Shown: one piece after another, positions 5,381 through 7,292 of the stretch
Layout of the letters: each line of letters opens with the position of its first letter
Numbering within the stretch: the first letter of the stretch is position 1
Origin: Fluviicola sp.
GTDB lineage: Bacteria; Bacteroidota; Bacteroidia; Flavobacteriales_D; Crocinitomicaceae
NCBI RefSeq assembly: GCF_030151805.1
Contig: NZ_JASLCN010000368.1
Coordinates: forward strand, 1-7,292
Reading direction: 5' to 3'
Length of the DNA: 7,292 nt
Program-made: the position numbers and the translations under genes
The notes under the pieces: generated by a model
Told to the model about the DNA's origin: nothing
Database searches by the model: none
The model's input: only the letters and a program-made list of their open reading frames with translations

Positions 5381-5417
5381 AAAAAAAGCGAATCCGGTTG
5401 GTACTGGATCCGCTTTT
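5381..5417 (-). terminator. Rho-independent terminator of typA
   Basis: On the minus strand AAAAGCGGATCC (5406-5417) pairs with GGATTCGCTTTT (5384-5395) around a 10-base loop and runs into seven T residues (5381-5387). One pair is G-U on the minus strand and would be an A-C mismatch on the plus strand, which fixes the direction. It lies 87 bases after the typA stop codon. Confidence 0.88.
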
Positions 5418-5438
5418 GAATATTTATTAGAATTTCCT

Positions 5439-5453
5439 CCCCCTTCAAAGGGG
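5439..5453. repeat. Short CCCCTT-CA-AAGGGG palindrome
   Basis: A GC-rich palindrome CCCCTT-CA-AAGGGG (5440-5453) with flanking TTTCCTCC and GGAAAC sits in the AT-rich typA downstream region, before the terminator. Similar CCCCTTCAAAGGGG elements are scattered in many Bacteroidota genomes, from general knowledge. A two-base loop makes the full stem unlikely, so four pairs and a six-base loop are more realistic. Confidence 0.4.
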
Positions 5454-5504
5454 AAACCTTACATTCCTCTAAAAAAAGAGAATGAACGGAGTCGGAAGTC
5501 CCGA

Positions 5505-7292
5505 TTATTTTCCTGAACGCTTACGCTCTGCTTCTTTCAACAAGATTTTGCGGATACGTAAGTTTTCCGGTGTTACTTCTACGTACTCATCTCCCTGAAT
5601 GTATTCCAGACATTCTTCCAGGCTGAAGATTTTTGCAGGTGCCAAACGCACTTTTTCGTCTGCTCCTGATGAACGCATGTTAGACATCTTTTTGGTCTTC
5701 GTTACGTTCACACACAAATCTCCTGCACGTGAGTTTTCACCGATTACCTGTCCTTCGTAAACGTTTTCGTTCGGGTTGATGAAGAATTTACCACGCTCCT
5801 GCAAGTTGTTCAAAGAGAACGGAATTGAAACCCCTTGCTCCAACGAAATCATGGATCCGTTCTGACGTCCTGGAATTTCTCCTTTGTACGGTTGATACTC
5901 CAGGAAACGGTGAGTCATAATTGCTTCACCAGCCGTTTGTGTCAACAAGTAGTTACGCAATCCGATAATTCCGCGAGACGGAATCTGGAATTGAATAATC
6001 ATACGTGCTCCTTTCGGTTCCATATTCGTCATTTCACCTTTGCGTTTCGTAACAGCCTCAACAGCTGTTCCTGAAAACTCTTCCGGTAAATCGATCGTCA
6101 ATTCTTCAACCGGCTCACATTTCACACCATCAATTTCTTTGATGATAACTTGTGGCTGACCTACTTGCAATTCGTATCCTTCACGACGCATCGTTTCGAT
6201 CAAAACCGATAAATGCAATACACCACGACCTGCAACGATCCATTTATCTGCTTTATCTGTATCGGAAACCCGCATCGCTAAGTTTTTCTCCAATTCTTTT
6301 GTCAAACGCTCCTGGATGTGACGGGAAGTTACTTTCTTTCCTTCTTTTCCGAAGAACGGTGAATCGTTGATAGAGAACAACATGTTCATCGTTGGCTCAT
6401 CGATAGAAATAGATGCCAATGGCTCCGGATTTTCTGCATCACAGATTACATCTCCGATTTCGAAACCTTCGATTCCTGTAACAGCACAAATATCTCCTGC
6501 AGCAACTGATTCTACTTTACGACGTTCTGTTCCATCAAACACGAACAATTCTTTCACGCGGTGTTTCTCTTGAGTTCCATCGCGTTTTGCCAAAATGATC
6601 GGTTGGTTTTCTTTCAAATCTCCACGGTGCAAACGACCGATAGCGATACGTCCGACGTAAGTAGAGAAATCCAAAGAAGTGATCAGCATTTGTGTATTTC
6701 CTTCTTCGATCTTACGAGGCGGGAAATAGTCCAAAATTTGATCCAGCAAATCAGAAATATCTGTTTTTGGTTGTTTCCAGTCTGTCGACATCCAACCGTT
6801 TTTAGCCGAACCATAAATGGTAGGGAATTCCAATTGTTCTTCGTTTGCGTCCAATTCGAACATCAAATCGAATACTTTTTCATGAACTTCATCAGGAGTA
6901 CAGTTGTCTTTGTCAACCTTGTTGATTACCAACAATGGTTTGATTCCCATTGACAATGCTTTTCCTAATACGAAACGTGTTTGTGGCATCGGACCTTCAA
7001 AAGCATCCACCAACAAACAAACCCCGTCAGCCATGTTCAATACACGCTCTACCTCTCCACCAAAGTCGGCGTGACCAGGAGTGTCGATGATATTGATTTT
7101 TGTTCCTTTGTAAGAAACGGAAACGTTTTTAGATACGATGGTAATTCCGCGTTCGCGCTCCAAATCGTTGTTGTCCATGATCAATTCTCCTGTCGGACGA
7201 TCACGCTCATTCACTACGTTTCCTGCCTCAATCATTTTGTCAACCAATGTCGTCTTACCGTGGTCAACGTGTGCAATAATTGCGATGTTTCT
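5505..7292 (-). CDS. typA: Translational GTPase TypA/BipA (N-terminus cut by window edge)
   Basis: TypA is a ribosome-binding GTPase of the EF-G/LepA group, needed in many bacteria for 50S assembly and for growth in cold or stress. The window shows 595 residues; the frame runs off the right edge, so only about four residues are missing compared with the usual length near 600. Visible GTPase motifs, counted from the first visible residue: P-loop HVDHGKT (8-14), switch I RERGITI (46-52), DTPGH (70-74), NKVD (124-127) and SAK (162-164). Then follow the beta-barrel domain, the EF-G-like domain with GRGVLHLSVLIETMRREGYE (GRGVLHL is diagnostic), and the TypA-specific C-terminal domain with NMRSSGADEKVRLAPAK and a lysine/arginine-rich end. 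All key residues are intact. Arg codons are mostly CGT, fitting high expression, unlike the neighbouring small genes. A start at the TTG of 7245-7247 would remove the P-loop and is rejected. Confidence 0.98.
   Translation of the reverse strand, partial: RNIAIIAHVDHGKTTLVDKMIEAGNVVNERDRPTGELIMDNNDLERERGITIVSKNVSVSYKGTKINIIDTPGHADFGGEVERVLNMADGVCLLVDAFEGPMPQTRFVLGKALSMGIKPLLVINKVDKDNCTPDEVHEKVFDLMFELDANEEQLEFPTIYGSAKNGWMSTDWKQPKTDISDLLDQILDYFPPRKIEEGNTQMLITSLDFSTYVGRIAIGRLHRGDLKENQPIILAKRDGTQEKHRVKELFVFDGTERRKVESVAAGDICAVTGIEGFEIGDVICDAENPEPLASISIDEPTMNMLFSINDSPFFGKEGKKVTSRHIQERLTKELEKNLAMRVSDTDKADKWIVAGRGVLHLSVLIETMRREGYELQVGQPQVIIKEIDGVKCEPVEELTIDLPEEFSGTAVEAVTKRKGEMTNMEPKGARMIIQFQIPSRGIIGLRNYLLTQTAGEAIMTHRFLEYQPYKGEIPGRQNGSMISLEQGVSIPFSLNNLQERGKFFINPNENVYEGQVIGENSRAGDLCVNVTKTKKMSNMRSSGADEKVRLAPAKIFSLEECLEYIQGDEYVEVTPENLRIRKILLKEAERKRSGK

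Noticed and set aside
5835..6953. Plus-strand open frames opposite typA
   Set aside because: They are antisense shadows of a highly conserved gene, with protein sequences lacking any domain pattern and no promoter.
7245..7247. TTG as the start of typA
   Set aside because: The frame stays open to the window edge and encodes the essential P-loop upstream of this TTG, so the true start lies outside the window.

Overview
This window looks like chromosomal DNA from a member of the Bacteroidota, probably a flavobacterium-like or Crocinitomicaceae-like organism. The evidence is two near-exact Bacteroidota-type promoters (TTG, about 20 bases, then TAnnTTTG), a lack of clear Shine-Dalgarno sequences, AT-rich gene spacers made of short TTCAAA/TTTGAAC and TCAATT-type repeats, and a typical combination of small families (DinB-like, AHSA1-like, SpoIIAA-like, a GlxA-type AraC regulator). 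The genus is a guess. I found no mobile element, CRISPR array, tRNA or rRNA gene.

Layout, left to right. Positions 18-1623 hold three minus-strand genes read from right to left: a GNAT acetyltransferase, a short exported protein of unknown function, and an unknown 160-residue protein that starts 5 bases after it. Positions 1624-1884 hold a likely promoter for the acetyltransferase gene, a terminator hairpin, and a short orphan reading frame that looks like the tail of a lost gene. Positions 1885-2274 encode a SpoIIAA-like (STAS-type) protein. Positions 2444-3371 encode a tight two-gene unit, DinB-like then AHSA1/SRPBCC-like, closed by a clear terminator. This unit is divergent from a plus-strand GlxA-type regulator (DJ-1/PfpI domain plus AraC HTH, 3497-4480). 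The 125-base divergent region contains back-to-back promoters and a cluster of AGACA half-sites, so it is a compact candidate regulatory module.

Positions 4533-5350 hold two small acidic proteins of unknown function, separated by a spacer with five tandem copies of an 8-base unit and a 12-base palindrome. From 5505 to the right edge lies nearly all of typA/bipA, the ribosome-associated translational GTPase. Only a few N-terminal residues are off the window, and a strong terminator lies downstream.

Most of the window is ordinary housekeeping and accessory sequence. I do not see convincing evidence for a new multi-gene system. The best leads are the divergent GlxA-type regulator with its DinB/AHSA1 unit and putative operator, and the orphan coding fragment at 1769-1888.
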